Shown here one piece after another: positions 36,190-46,259 of a stretch of 64,000 nucleotides of DNA. The notes beneath the pieces are model-generated. The model saw only the letters and a list, made by a program, of their open reading frames with translations, was not told the DNA's origin and did not search any database. This DNA comes from Isoetes taiwanensis (Eukaryota > Streptophyta > Lycopodiopsida > Isoetales > Isoetaceae), in assembly GCA_021234155.1 (NCBI GenBank), contig JAJEKV010000175.1:545561-609560 (forward strand), given 5' to 3'. Every line of letters starts with the position of its first letter. The stretch's first letter is position 1. Position numbers and translations under genes: made by a program.

Positions 36190-36570
36190 TACGTCTACCT
36201 ATATAATGTTTACTACCCTTGAGGAATGTGACGCTTCCCCAACCTATACGATGCTCTCATCGTATAAATATGGGAAATTCCCCTTCCATGGCGATCACAT
36301 CACCGTAGAAAGGCCCTCCATCTACCTGGGCCACCTGGGATGGTCAAATGCCGGGTGAAGGACACAGAGGTGTCTTTCATCCCACGCCTTATATGGGAAT
36401 CCTAGATAGCGGAAGCATAAATTCAAGTTAGCACCTGGCACACAATACATCAAATAGTATGCCACCTCAAAGGGTGGCCCATCCATCATCAATACGAAGA
36501 ACATCCCAACGACAACATAACATATGCAATGCATCAATTTGGGCTCTAACCCAGGCTCAGACTCCATGGA
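36190..36570 (-). pseudogene. Minus-strand coding-like remnant, unrecognised
   Basis: An 81-codon minus-strand frame (36322-36567) reads like protein (EVAYYLMYCVPGANLNLCFR, YKAWDERHLCVLHP) and continues a few codons before a stop. It lies upstream, in reading sense, of LINE-C but does not look like the RT segment expected at that distance, so it may be a separate remnant. No domain is recognised. Confidence 0.25.
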
Positions 36571-37689
36571 ATCAACTGACGGTCAAGGCTTCCAGATAAC
36601 AACAGACCAGATGGAATCATGGCAATGGTGTTGGCTGGCATAGAACAATGGCAAGGGTAGTCCACTATATCTGCCCCTCCTATGCACACTTTGCAAATAG
36701 GCCGAATCATGCTATGACGTTGTTATAGCCTTCCAAAGATGCAATCCCATGGATTCACCCTATGAGACTACTCCGGGTTACATCTACCCATTCTGATGAG
36801 GCAGGGAGGAAATAAATTCACTCACAGAACATGATGGTTCCATGGGTGGTTAGAGGATCGTGCCACCACTAGTGACCATACATTCGTACCTGACTTTAAC
36901 TCCTTAAAATCCATAGGCTGCACTGGCGCACCCATCGAGCCCAAGACGTCCCTTTAGGCACGTATCTTGTGACCCATGGGGTGTCAGACCCATACCCGGC
37001 CCCAACGCGAGGACCGACTATAAGCCTAGCACACTTAGGCAGGATTCCACCCCCATTTCACCATCATGCTCGTTATCTGATGCTGAATTACAACATAGCA
37101 TCCACAGCCAGGCGGGCTCTTGTGCACAGGCCGCAATTACTGGGATTTAAGGGGTTCTAGCTAGGAAGATCACTAAATTTAGATAGCTTTTAGGTCTCTA
37201 CCCCCTTTAATCCCATACAACACAGGAGGAACAGAAAGAGAAAGCAATCATATACAAAGCATCTATCATCATTCCCAAATAGATCATAGAATAGATTATA
37301 ATCATTCATCTACTCAAACAAGGGTTAGCAGAACACAAACTATGTTAAAACTGACCAGTATTCAGGTTGGAGCTAGTATCGCGAAGAACATCCATGGTAC
37401 AGATCAGGTTTCAATGTTGGAGCAGCTCCTTTCTTCCTCAATCCTTTCCAAACTCGAATTTGGGGCAGAATTGGGGATGGGAGCCCAATTTGCCACTCCA
37501 AAATGGCAAGCTGCCTCTGGCCAATCGAATTAGGCCAAGTGGCAGTCCCTAGTTAGCCTATATTACTAATTAATACCATTACTTAGCCTATTAGGCTAAG
37601 TTAGTTGCAATAAACCCTTTTAGGTTAGTCTCCAATGGTCCCGATACACCGGTGACGTGTCAGGTAGTTATATGTATACTGTATAAATA
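36571..37689. other. Gene-free stretch
   Basis: No coding pattern I trust. A single unit of the minisatellite family (GAGCCCAATTTGCC and ATGGCAAGCTGCC) lies near 37480-37515. Confidence 0.3.
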
Positions 37690-37961
37690 TGTGGAACGTC
37701 ACAAGAAAAGTGGTGTCATCCTTGATCTTCTTCATCAGCCTTTGCAGGTCTAGAGGATGCATCGACTTCAAAGGGCGACAAGAGTTGTTAGTGAAAAGCC
37801 TTAGGCGATCTTTGACTTCAATTTTATCCCCCCTTCTTCTCGAGTTCATAAAACAACTGTGCGACCTCCGTGCACATAGACCAGGATTTCGGGTAAACAA
37901 AATAGTCGTAGTCACATATAGTTGCTTTCTTTAGTGTTTGGAGTGCCATGGTCACCCAATC
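37690..37961 (-). pseudogene. Candidate exon B, minus strand, with homopolymer frameshift
   Basis: On the minus strand, TACCTTGCAG (acceptor) at 37962 is followed by an open stretch beginning DWVTMALQTLKKATICDYDY and containing PKSWSMCTEVAQLFYELEKK. A run of six G (plus-strand CCCCCC, 37828-37833) then shifts the frame. With one G fewer the frame would continue through the KIEVKDRLRLF and MHPLDLQRLMKKIKDD text to about 37690. The run of real-looking protein on both sides implies a one-base error or mutation. It is the second piece of a two-exon model with 38277-38815. The family is unknown. Confidence 0.45.
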
Positions 37962-38034
37962 CTGCAAGGTACAGAAGCATTAGGGAAGGCGAGAACACAG
38001 GCAGGCAAGAAACTCTAAGGATTGAAGTCAATGC

Positions 38035-38240
38035 CCTCTCTCCAGGAGCAAAATTGGGCACCGCCCAATTTGGCCTGAGATGGCAAGCTTGAGGACAATG
38101 TATTGCGCGCCACTCATGCACAAAATGGGTGCCCACCTAATTTCCACGGTAGTTCAAGGCATAAGTAGCATAAATGTTCCATCCCCAGGGACCAAATTGG
38201 GCACATGCCCAATTAGCCCCGGGAAGGTAAGCTTGAGGGG
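38035..38240. repeat. Minisatellite of the CAAATTGGGC family, within an intron
   Basis: Two units built from CAAATTGGGC, GCCCAATT and GG(A)AAGGTAAGCTTGAGG or GATGGCAAGCTTGAGG. It lies inside the putative 315-bp intron between exon B and exon A (37962-38276) and is related to the arrays at 20.6-21.1 kb and 40.6-41.0 kb. Confidence 0.6.
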
Positions 38241-38276
38241 AGGGAGCGTCAACAGGAAAGGCTGAAATATACTTAC

Positions 38277-38815
38277 ACAATAAAGTCCATCAAGGGACTG
38301 TCCGCGCTTGCCCTTCTTCGGCTTCCTGTAAAATGACCATTGGTTTCAAAGTTGTTGAACTTCTTCAAAGAAAACTTCTTCGTGTATAGTCTTATTTGTG
38401 ATGTCATTATTCTCTTGGCTCACCCTAACATACTCAGTGGCTGTAAGATTTTCTACTAGCACCTGACATTTCCTTTTGGTGTAAAAAGAGAATATGACTT
38501 ATGCCATGTGCCTTCTTTCAGGCGGCCATGTCAAAGCCTGGCTGACAAGCAGTTGAGCCACTGTTGTGGTATGGTCCCTATTTACGATCCAGAACTCTGC
38601 ATCATTCAAATCGGTGGCCCTCTTCTACTTTATGGCTCGCCCAGTCTCTGGGTCAAAGAGCACGACATTAGCACGGGGAGGTTGCACCTGATGGCTGGTG
38701 AATGATTCATATAGAGTGTCCAAGTGTTGTGGAATGATGATCCACATGTCATATTTGCAGGGTCTTTGTGCATCTTGAATACGTCGATCTCTATCTCAAA
38801 GCCAACCCCAGAGGG
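38277..38815 (-). pseudogene. Candidate exon A, minus strand, three in-frame stops
   Basis: One minus-strand frame is continuous from about 38785 to a donor TGT/GTAAGT at 38276, reading through RRIQDAQRPCKYDMWIIIPQ, NVVLFDPETGRAIK, DLNDAEFWIVNRDHTTTVAQ, CQVLVENLTATEYVRVSQEN and RKPKKGKRGQSLDGLYC. It is broken by TAG, TAA and TGA, each one C-to-T step from CAG, CAA or CGA. The next piece (37690-37961) begins after a good acceptor in a compatible phase. Long frame coherence despite stops suggests a gene or transposon protein that has decayed recently. I do not recognise the family. Confidence 0.45.
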
Positions 38816-40560
38816 TAGATTCTCTCTCTGTGCTTGATGTTTTTCTTATTGTTTTAGGTAGCTAGCTATGATACTCTTACAACTATGGTTAATTAATACC
38901 AATAAAAGAGTTGTATTCCATGTTTTAGTCATTTGCCAAAGTATGCATACTAGCACTTTGTGCCTTTTTCATTAACAACTTTCAACAGCATCCGACTTAA
39001 AACTCCAGTTGCTAAAAGTGCTAATAAGTTGTGTGAAACTTGCCAAAGGCCTCAAACTTTAACGAGGAAAGAATGACAGTATGTATGTTTATATTCCTGT
39101 TTGTAGACGATATTTATGTTAGTGGTGAATATAAATGCAATGCACTTTAATGAGCAATTGGCAAATGCTCAGCTTGGGAACTTAATGGGGATGCAAATTC
39201 GTACAACTTTGTTGTTTCTTACTTTGAGTACTTTATCTGTTACCATAGTTTGTATTGTTTCAAAACATGAACTTGGGATTATTTCTCTAGAGAAGGTGCA
39301 ATTTGTATGGTTGTATTGTTTCTTATTTGGATACTTTATCTTTTACCATAGTTTGTATTGTTTCAAAATATGAACTTGGTTACTTTTCCAAGAAAAGAAA
39401 TGATACATGACTTGGGATACGACAATGAATCACAATTATCCAGCATGCTATCTCATGGAAATCCTATCTTCAAACATCTTTTGCAAACAATTTACTTTCA
39501 AGGCTATGTCATAGGATCATGCTTCCATCCATCTGCAATTATGTGTTCTATACATGGGAGAGTAAATGATACATGAGACCACTTTATTCTAATTACACAT
39601 ATGCATGCATGATCAATAGTTGGATGTTTTCTCCATCAACATTTAATAGATATACCAAGATTTGATTTTATCTTTCTATTGAGATTGGGTACTTGATTTG
39701 TAGTTTTGTTTGAGATGGGTGAGCTATCCTATGCTGCTATAAGTTGACTTGCTATCTGGCATTTGGGTAGTCATGCATTATTGATTCCCCATCTTAACCA
39801 GTTTATTGTGGTGGTTAATGATCTACTTGCATTGTGGTTTATTTTATATTTGCTCAATAAACATCACAATCTCTACATTGCAAATACTTAGAAGGCATTC
39901 ATCGCAAACACAACCCCATACTCTAATAATCAACAAGCTTCCACATATATGAAAGTCTCACACGATCACTAATGCCTGGCATTGTCATCTCATATATCCA
40001 CATATGATGTTGCATGTCTAGACAGTGAAATATAAAAAAGAGGTATTTCACTAGCAATTACCGAAGACACCTGAGCGCCTAATTGGTTTGATAAATTCAT
40101 CATATCATATCATATTGATGTCTAGAAATAATATATTATATTGTCTAGACTTCCTAAGACAAATTGATGTAAATATGTCACATTTCATTGCCTACAATAA
40201 AATCAGTCTTATGCCCGGCAACGCCGGGCACCCATTACTAGTTTTACTTATGAGTCTCATGGGCAATTTAAGTCCCTTTTCGGTTAGTTTTCACACTTAT
40301 CTAGCGTAGGCATGCTATCCGAACTAGGACCAGATACCAGCGCCCCCTGTTTTCTTCATTTCAAGACCCACGTTGATGTATTCGATAGAAGTTGCCATGT
40401 TGACCAAGTTGAGCTCCAAAAATTTCCGCAATGAGTTGTTCGAATCGGATCACAAAGTTTACTAGCCTCCCAGTGAGTCCCCACCCAGCAGGAGCAGGAA
40501 ACTCACTTCTGACGATTGGCCTTTAGCTTCTATAGGGTTTCAGGTCCCCTGCTTGCATGT
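38816..40560. other. Mostly gene-free AT-rich stretch
   Basis: No gene seen apart from the tandem duplication at 39198-39385. Short open frames here are AT-rich and not protein-like. Confidence 0.35.
39198..39385. repeat. Two-copy tandem duplication, period about 114 bp
   Basis: GTTTCTTACTTTGAGTACTT..ACCATAGTTTGTATTGTTTC at about 39213 recurs at about 39327 with a few changes. Both copies end in ATGAACTTGG. It is a local duplication in non-coding DNA. Confidence 0.7.
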
Positions 40561-40599
40561 ATAGTGCTTGCATGTGTGCACGCTAGTTAGAGCAGGGTC

Positions 40600-40970
40600 C
40601 CCTCAGTTTGCCCTGGAGTGCATCTATGGTAATGTGCAAGCAAGGCCCCCTCCCTGGGGCCAAATTGGAGGGGAGGGCATCAAGTTGCCTTGGAGTGCAT
40701 CCATGGCGATGTGCAAGCAAGACCCCCACCCGGGGGTAAAGTGGATGGGCGCAAGTTGCCTGGAGCGCATCCATGGTAATGTGCAAGCAAGCCCCTCCCC
40801 CCTCCCTCCAGGGGCCAAATTGGGCGAGTGCCCAAGTTGCCCTGGAGTGCATCCATGGTAATGTGCAAGCAAGATCCTCCCTCTCCCCCCACCCCCTCAC
40901 AGGGAGGCCAAATTGGGCGCCTTTGCCCAATTTGCCTTGGGAGTGCAACCATGGTAATGTGCAAAGCAAG
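40600..40970. repeat. Five-copy minisatellite, 70-93 bp units
   Basis: TTGCC(C/T)TGGAGTGCATCCATGG and AATGTGCAAGCAAG recur at about 40609, 40684, 40754, 40837 and 40930. They are separated by C-rich spacers of varying length and by CCAAATTGGGCG in later units. The spacing grows along the array. The core links it to the arrays at 20.6 and 38.0 kb. Confidence 0.8.
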
Positions 40971-41098
40971 TCACACCATCCCCCTCCCCGGTTGAATTTT
41001 CACCATGTTAATAATATTTTCATTTAGATTTTTTACACTAGCTTCTATTTAGCCTTCCTTGCTTAATGACCTTCTGCAATTATTCTTTCTTTACTTGT

Positions 41099-41186
41099 AA
41101 ACTTACAGTTAGATGAGACATGTAAACTTTGTACTTTTCACCTGATTAATAAACTTTTTGGCTTTCGTCCGTCAAAAACAAAAAAA
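41099..41186 (+). mobile_element. 88-bp LINE-mobilised insertion with 18-bp target duplication
   Basis: The 18 bases TATTCTTTCTTTACTTGT occur at 41081-41098 and again at 41187-41204. Between them lie 88 bp ending with AATAAA, TTCGTCCGTC and an A-rich tail (CAAAAACAAAAAA). The 3' end resembles that of the L1 at 44.1 kb (AATAAAGCTTGTCGTCCTTC then poly A). This is a severely 5'-truncated LINE copy or a short passenger inserted by target-primed reverse transcription. Confidence 0.8.
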
Positions 41187-41559
41187 TATTCTTTCTTTAC
41201 TTGTTAGTGGAAAATGATAACAAGGGACCTGGTCCAGCCTAATCTTAAGTAGAACGTGGTGACAAAGACAAATATACTATACGTCTCTATTTGTGTAGCC
41301 AGTGCAAAATGCGCAACCCTTAAAAGACAAGTGAATAAAATATTGGGGGCGAGGACATTGACTCTCAGAGCAAATCCCATATTTTCCACATGTACCAAGA
41401 GCGTCATATATGCTTGTATAAATCACATATTTATGTTCAGGGTATCTTCCCACGCAATCAACCATACATACTTATGTTGGGATGAGGGCAGTGATTTTAG
41501 ACTGCAAAAGTTTTATATGGTTATAAGACAACCAAATTGGTAATTCATTTGCATGAAGG

Positions 41560-42345
41560 TCACGTTTCGCAGAAGAAGGAGAAGATCCTAGAAAACATGA
41601 CCAAGAAGTCTTGCATTCAATAAAAGCCAAACATTACTTCTCAAAGTTTAGAAATCAGGTTTGTCTCTATAGGATGCTTTAATGATTTTGGTCAAGATGC
41701 ACAAGAAAAACAAGATTCTAGAATACCAAACGCTAAGGAAAAAGAATCCAACAAGGAAATGGCATTCTGCAAATTTTGCTCATCTGCCTTAAAGTAGAAA
41801 GAATGTATCATTCGTCATGCGACCCATTGTTCATAAGAAGTCCATGTAAGATTCCTTCCGGAGCACCAAGAAAGAAGACCTTGGCAAGAACCACCGTCAC
41901 AACTGTAAACAACCGTAGAGCAATTGGCACCCCCTGATGGATACCACGACCCACTTGCAAGAATGCTGAGGGATCCCCTTGGAAGAGAATAGAAGAGCGA
42001 GCAGATTAATGAAGTCCCATGACATTAGCGGTGGAATGGGCACCAAAACCTGAGCATAAGAGACACTTCTCTAGGAAGGTTCAGTCAACACTGTCGTACT
42101 CTTTTGCATATGACTCTGAAGTCGAGCCCGATAAATACCTTCATAAGTGGCAGCTATATTGTTCAATATGCATCGACTGAGTAGAGGATATGGATTTATC
42201 AAGAATGCTTCGAAGCTCTTGTGCATAAGCCTTGGCAAAGATCTTATACACAGAAGATAGCAACGTAAATGGTCGCCAGCTGAAATTGATAAAGGCTTCT
42301 TATACTAGAGAATGAAAGAAATGCATCCCGAGTTAATAATTTTAT
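41560..42345 (-). pseudogene. L1 reverse transcriptase region, inverted
   Basis: On the minus strand from about 42300, broken frames read LLSSVYKIFAKAYAQEL-like text (plants usually have NWRPISLLNxxYKIxAKxLAxRL) and then SILDKSIS and STQSM, where the SxxQ motif of L1 RT is expected. Further down, ADEQNLQNAISLLDSFSLA matches the post-catalytic region of plant L1 proteins. Frameshifts are frequent. The enzyme would copy LINE RNA at the nicked target. Confidence 0.6.
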
Positions 42346-42349
42346 CTAG

Positions 42350-44000
42350 ATGCCTTTACCTCTTGAAATCTCGAAAGGCATAGTATACATCATTAGACAC
42401 GTTCTCCTTAGCATCAGGAGTTCTTGTAGGGTGGCAAAAATGTACAGCTTTGTGGACGTTGGACAGTCCATCCTCCACGTATTTTGGACTATCCTTGGAA
42501 GATTCTTCCTGCATGGCAATACCACAAAGTTGCTTGGTATCGGTTGGAATTCATGTCTACGGCTTGGATGCTTGGGATGAAATCATTAGTGGGTTGCAAA
42601 AGCACTTGTTTTGGTGGAATACAGACTAAATTGTCCATGCGGTGTTAGAATCTTTGTGGCTAAATGTGTTCTTAGTAATACTCATGTCTACATGGCATCT
42701 CGCTTTTACTAGCTCTGGCGATGTAAGATGGAGGAGATTGTGCGCATTGTGTGAGAAATTTTATTTGGGGTGGAAATGAGTTAGGAGCGGTGGTCAAGGT
42801 AGCTTGGGCAAAATGCATTAGACCTAAGGCAAAATTTGGTGGTCTTGGTATGTTGGATTTTCACCTCCAAAGCAAGGTGATGATATCAAAGTTCATTTGG
42901 AGGATTTTTTCATTGGTAAGGATGATTCTCACGGTCCGAGGTTGTTGGTGCGGTCGATTCAGCATTGTCTCCCATTTCATAAGGCCACCATTAAGCCCCT
43001 CCTTCCTTGGGCTTTGCTTTATCATATGCATCCGTATCCTAATGCTTCTCCCTTTCTAAAGGGGTTGCTTCTTTGCTTGGGGACACTGTCGGGTCTCTTT
43101 TCCATATTAATCACAGGGCATGTCTTGGTTGTCCACTCCATCTTTGGTGGATTCCTTTGCGGGACACTCCGGAGAATGTGCCTCTAAGTGTGGTTGTTCA
43201 TCCAAAGATACAACGGCGATGGGTAGCGGTGGGTATCGGCACTATTGCAGCTTGGTATGAGTCGGTCATCTCATGTCATGGGGAAGCGTTTAGAACAAAG
43301 TTCTTGTTATACGAGATGGGACGAGTGTCTGGAATCATATTCTTTCGCATTGTTGCCACAAGATTACGGTCCCAGATTGAGGTAGTAGTATGGGGTTGCC
43401 ATCGGGATATCCAGCCGAGGCGGTTTGTGTCTTACTCGTGTATAAATTGCTTGTGCATTCTGAAATCCTGCCTCCATCTAATAGGTGGCATCTTCAGGTC
43501 CCTCACGACCACAATGGAAAAGTATTTGGATATGGGTATGGGATAAGGCTTCATCCCAAAGTAGTAGTTTTGTGGTGGCAAGTGATCCATAGATGCCTCG
43601 AGTCAACAGGGTTAGTCCATAAAATGGATAATCGGATTTGAGCTACATCCTTTATGCCAGCAAAGGGTTGAGAGTATTGAGCATTGTTTTTTTCTTGTGT
43701 GGTCGGCCGGGCATGGTCTTGGTTGTTGACCCTTTTTGGTACGTCTCGATCTAGCCAGCAAATTTTGCTTGCTATCTATCCGATGCTTGGCCCAAACAAC
43801 GAGCTTGAGCTTTTCATTTTATGTGGGTGGCTTTTATGGTCAATACGGAAGAGAAGGAGGTTGTTTATCTTTAAGGGCATAGATCTGCGGATGAGATTGT
43901 TCTTGGTTAGCAAAATAAAATTGTTATAGCTTACAATTGTTCTTCTCTTGATCAAGAGAAGAAAGAAATCGATCCGCATACTTACCTTGATTCATTCTTT
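42350..44000 (+). pseudogene. L1 ORF2 C-terminal region with zf-RVT domain
   Basis: The plus strand carries RNFIWGGNELGAVVKVAWAK, CIRPKAKFGGLGMLDFHLQS and KVMISKFIWRIF (42751-42900), the conserved part after RT in plant L1 (FLWGG..VAWxxxCxPKxxGGLGxxD). At 43540-43720, HPKVVVLWWQVIHRCLESTG, then CQQRVESIEHCFF in a shifted frame and CVVGRAWSWLL form the zinc-binding zf-RVT signature (CxxC..ExxxHxFxxC). LFILCGWLLWSIRKRR follows, as usual. Several frame breaks show it is dead. Confidence 0.8.
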
Positions 44001-44097
44001 TGCATAGGCGGTGGTTGTGCTCAGTTGGATCGGTTTTGTCCCTTTGGGGTTATAATCTGTCTTTGCATTTTATGTTGTTACGGTTTTTTAGTTGGTG

Positions 44098-44137
44098 AAT
44101 AAAGCTTGTCGTCCTTCAAAAAAAAAAAAAAAAAAAA
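44098..44137 (+). terminator. LINE polyadenylation signal and 20-A tail
   Basis: AATAAA at 44098-44103 is followed by GCTTGTCGTCCTTC and an uninterrupted run of 20 A (44118-44137), marking the 3' end of the inserted L1 copy. Confidence 0.8.
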
Positions 44138-44270
44138 TCATTACCAACCAGGTCCCAAATTTTTCTAAAAACTCCATAAGAATACCATTAATTCCAAGAC
44201 ACTCGTTTGGGTCCCATTGGCCAATTGGTCTCCGTGGACGATAAAAATTCTATTCTATTCTATTCTATTA
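44138..44270 (+). mobile_element. Short retroelement 3' end with (TTCTA)n tail
   Basis: TTTGGGTCCCATTGGCCAAT, TGGTCTCCGTGGACGATAAA and a (TTCTA)n run (44247-44270) match, base for base over most positions, the 3' end of LINE-A read on the minus strand (TTTGGGTCCCATAGGCCGAT, TGACCTCCGCGACGAAAA, then (TTCC)n). It is either a SINE using that LINE's tail or a truncated LINE copy. The left boundary is uncertain. Confidence 0.5.
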
Positions 44271-44427
44271 TCTTCAAAAGGAAGGTAGCATCTGCTAAAT
44301 CATTCAGCATAATTTTTGCTTCTAAACGAGCCCTTTGCTCCTCAGATACAGTAGAATGTACCTTAGCAAGTAATGCCTCCAAAAAACGTTATTGGGCCGG
44401 GGAAGGCGAGTAGCAAAAAAAAGGAAG

Positions 44428-45158
44428 AAAAGTGGTCATGCAGAAAGAACTTAAGTTGATCAGGATAAGAAATGAGAGGCCCATCTTGAACTTAAAGAGG
44501 CACTCTAAAGATCCTTGACGGCTATATACTAGTGGAAAATTGTAAGGACTCTGAATCGTATGTGAATCTAATAGAATAGCTAGGCATATGCAGACTAGGG
44601 AATAGGAGCTAGTGCATCATATACAAAGGCTCAACTTCATATCTTGAAGTGCAAACGCGTCTAAAAAAGTTGCTTGTTTGCTTTCTTTGGTTTCCAGCAT
44701 CCTCCTATTAGCAAATAGTGTTATACATATGTCGCAAATTTGATATTGAACCTGACTTCAATAATTACATTGGTGGTTGCAGCGAAGAAAATATTGCCTT
44801 TTGACTCGTGCTAACATCTACTCCTATCTACTCTTGGTAGTGATCCTAAAAGTGACTGCCATAATCATCCACACCAAACGCATCTTTTCGTACTCGTTGG
44901 GCAGATCACAGAGAACTGGCAATGAGAAAGAAAAATTTTCAGGAATTGTTAATGCGTAATCCATCCTGCATCCTGCCTTAAGACTAATTGGTTTTCTTCT
45001 TCAATTGAAACATTCTAAGACTCTTGCTGGCTCGCTTTTGCAGCTAGCGACGAACCATAAGCAAATTGTCGTGGAATCAATTATCAACATGACCAGAGCT
45101 TGTTACAAGTGCCAAAAACAGATAAATCAAGTTCAAAGTGTTTGGAATATGTCCCTCA
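44428..45158. repeat. Left copy of a 0.73-kb duplication beside an assembly gap
   Basis: Nearly identical to 45169-45900, starting AAAAGTGGTCATGCAG in both. It runs into the first 20 bases of the Copia LTR (TGTTTGGAATATGTCCCTCA) and stops at the N run. The few differences cluster in the last 50 bases, as at a low-quality contig end. Confidence 0.85.
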
Positions 45159-45168
45159 NNNNNNNNNN
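45159..45168. other. Assembly gap of 10 N
   Basis: Ten N separate two near-identical 0.73-kb segments. The round number suggests a placeholder of unknown size. Confidence 0.98.
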
Positions 45169-45900
45169 AAAAGTGGTCATGCAGAAAGAACTTAAGTTGA
45201 TCAGGATAAGAAATGAGAGGCCCATCTTGAACTTAAAGAGGCACTCTAAAGATCCTTGACGGCTATATACTAGTGGAAAATTGTAAGGACTCTGAATCGT
45301 ATGTGAATCTAATAGAATAGCTAGGCATATGCAGACTAGGGAATAGGAGCTAGTGCATCATATACAAAGGCTCAACTTCATATCTTGAAGTGCAAACGCG
45401 TCTAAAAAAGTTGCTTGTTTGCTTTCTTTGGTTTCCAGCATCCTCCTATTAGCAAATAGTGTTATACATATGTCGCAAATTTGATATTGAACCTGACTTC
45501 AATAATTACATTGGTGGTTGCAGCGAAGAAAATATTGCCTTTTGACTCGTGCTAACATCTACTCCTATCTACTCTTGGTAGTGATCCTAAAAGTGACTGC
45601 CATAATCATCCACACCAAACGCATCTTTTCGTACTCGTTGGGCAGATCACAGAGAACTGGCAATGAGAAAGAAAAATTTTCAGGAATTGTTAATGCGTAA
45701 TCCATCCTGCATCCTGCCTTAAGACTAATTGGTTTTCTTCTTCAATTGAAACATTCTAAGACTCTTGCTGGCTCGCTTTTGCAGCTAGCGACGAACCATA
45801 AGCAAATTGTCGTGGAATCAATTATCAACATGACCAGAGCTTGTTACAAGTGCCAAAAGCAGAATAAATAAAGTTCAAAGTGTTTGGAATATATCCCTCA
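45169..45900. repeat. Right copy of the 0.73-kb duplication
   Basis: Matches 44428-45158 almost base for base and then continues into the Copia-like element. It is most easily explained as the same genomic sequence assembled twice at two contig ends. No coding content is recognised in it. Confidence 0.85.
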
Positions 45901-46118
45901 CTATACATGTAAGCGATCCTGCTTGATGTAAGCGGATGATGGCAGTGTTAAAGGCACAACCGATCTGATCGAGTTGTGTCTGTTGTCTAGAAGTCGTAAT
46001 GCATTCCTGGAGTAGAGTATCTCTTAAATTAGTTGTGTCCTTTGGAAACTACATAAACATGTAGCTAGGTGACATTCCCAACAATTCATATCAATAGATT
46101 AGTGCATAATTTTGGACA
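45881..46118 (+). repeat. 5' LTR of the Copia-type element
   Basis: TGTTTGGAATATATCC to GCATAATTTTGGACA, 238 bp, aligned along its length with 47139-47387. Short LTRs of this size are normal for TRIM-like elements. Confidence 0.8.
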
Positions 46119-46259
46119 TGGTATCCAGGCCTCTTGTGGGCTGATCTTGAAGAAGAAATAGATCTGGGCAGATTATCCTTGTGAGGAGCGGCGCAGAGGC
46201 GTGAATCTTGAATTGGCTTAGCTTGTTAATTCTAAGTGTTAGTTGGTGTAGTCCAAGAG

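Larger units (their letters stand above)
41560..44137 (+). mobile_element. L1-type LINE with inverted 5' half (twin-primed)
   Basis: The right part (42350-44137, plus strand) holds the region downstream of RT and a poly(A) tail. The left part (about 41560-42345) reads as L1 RT on the opposite strand. The two halves meet near 42345. In an uninverted element the RT piece would directly precede the right piece, so this is one element with a 5' inversion, as produced by twin priming. The left end is approximate and no target duplication could be confirmed. Confidence 0.7.

Noticed and set aside
40583-40969. Overlapping frames of 80-128 codons on both strands
   Set aside because: They come from the minisatellite units; the repeated peptide text only mirrors the DNA repeat.
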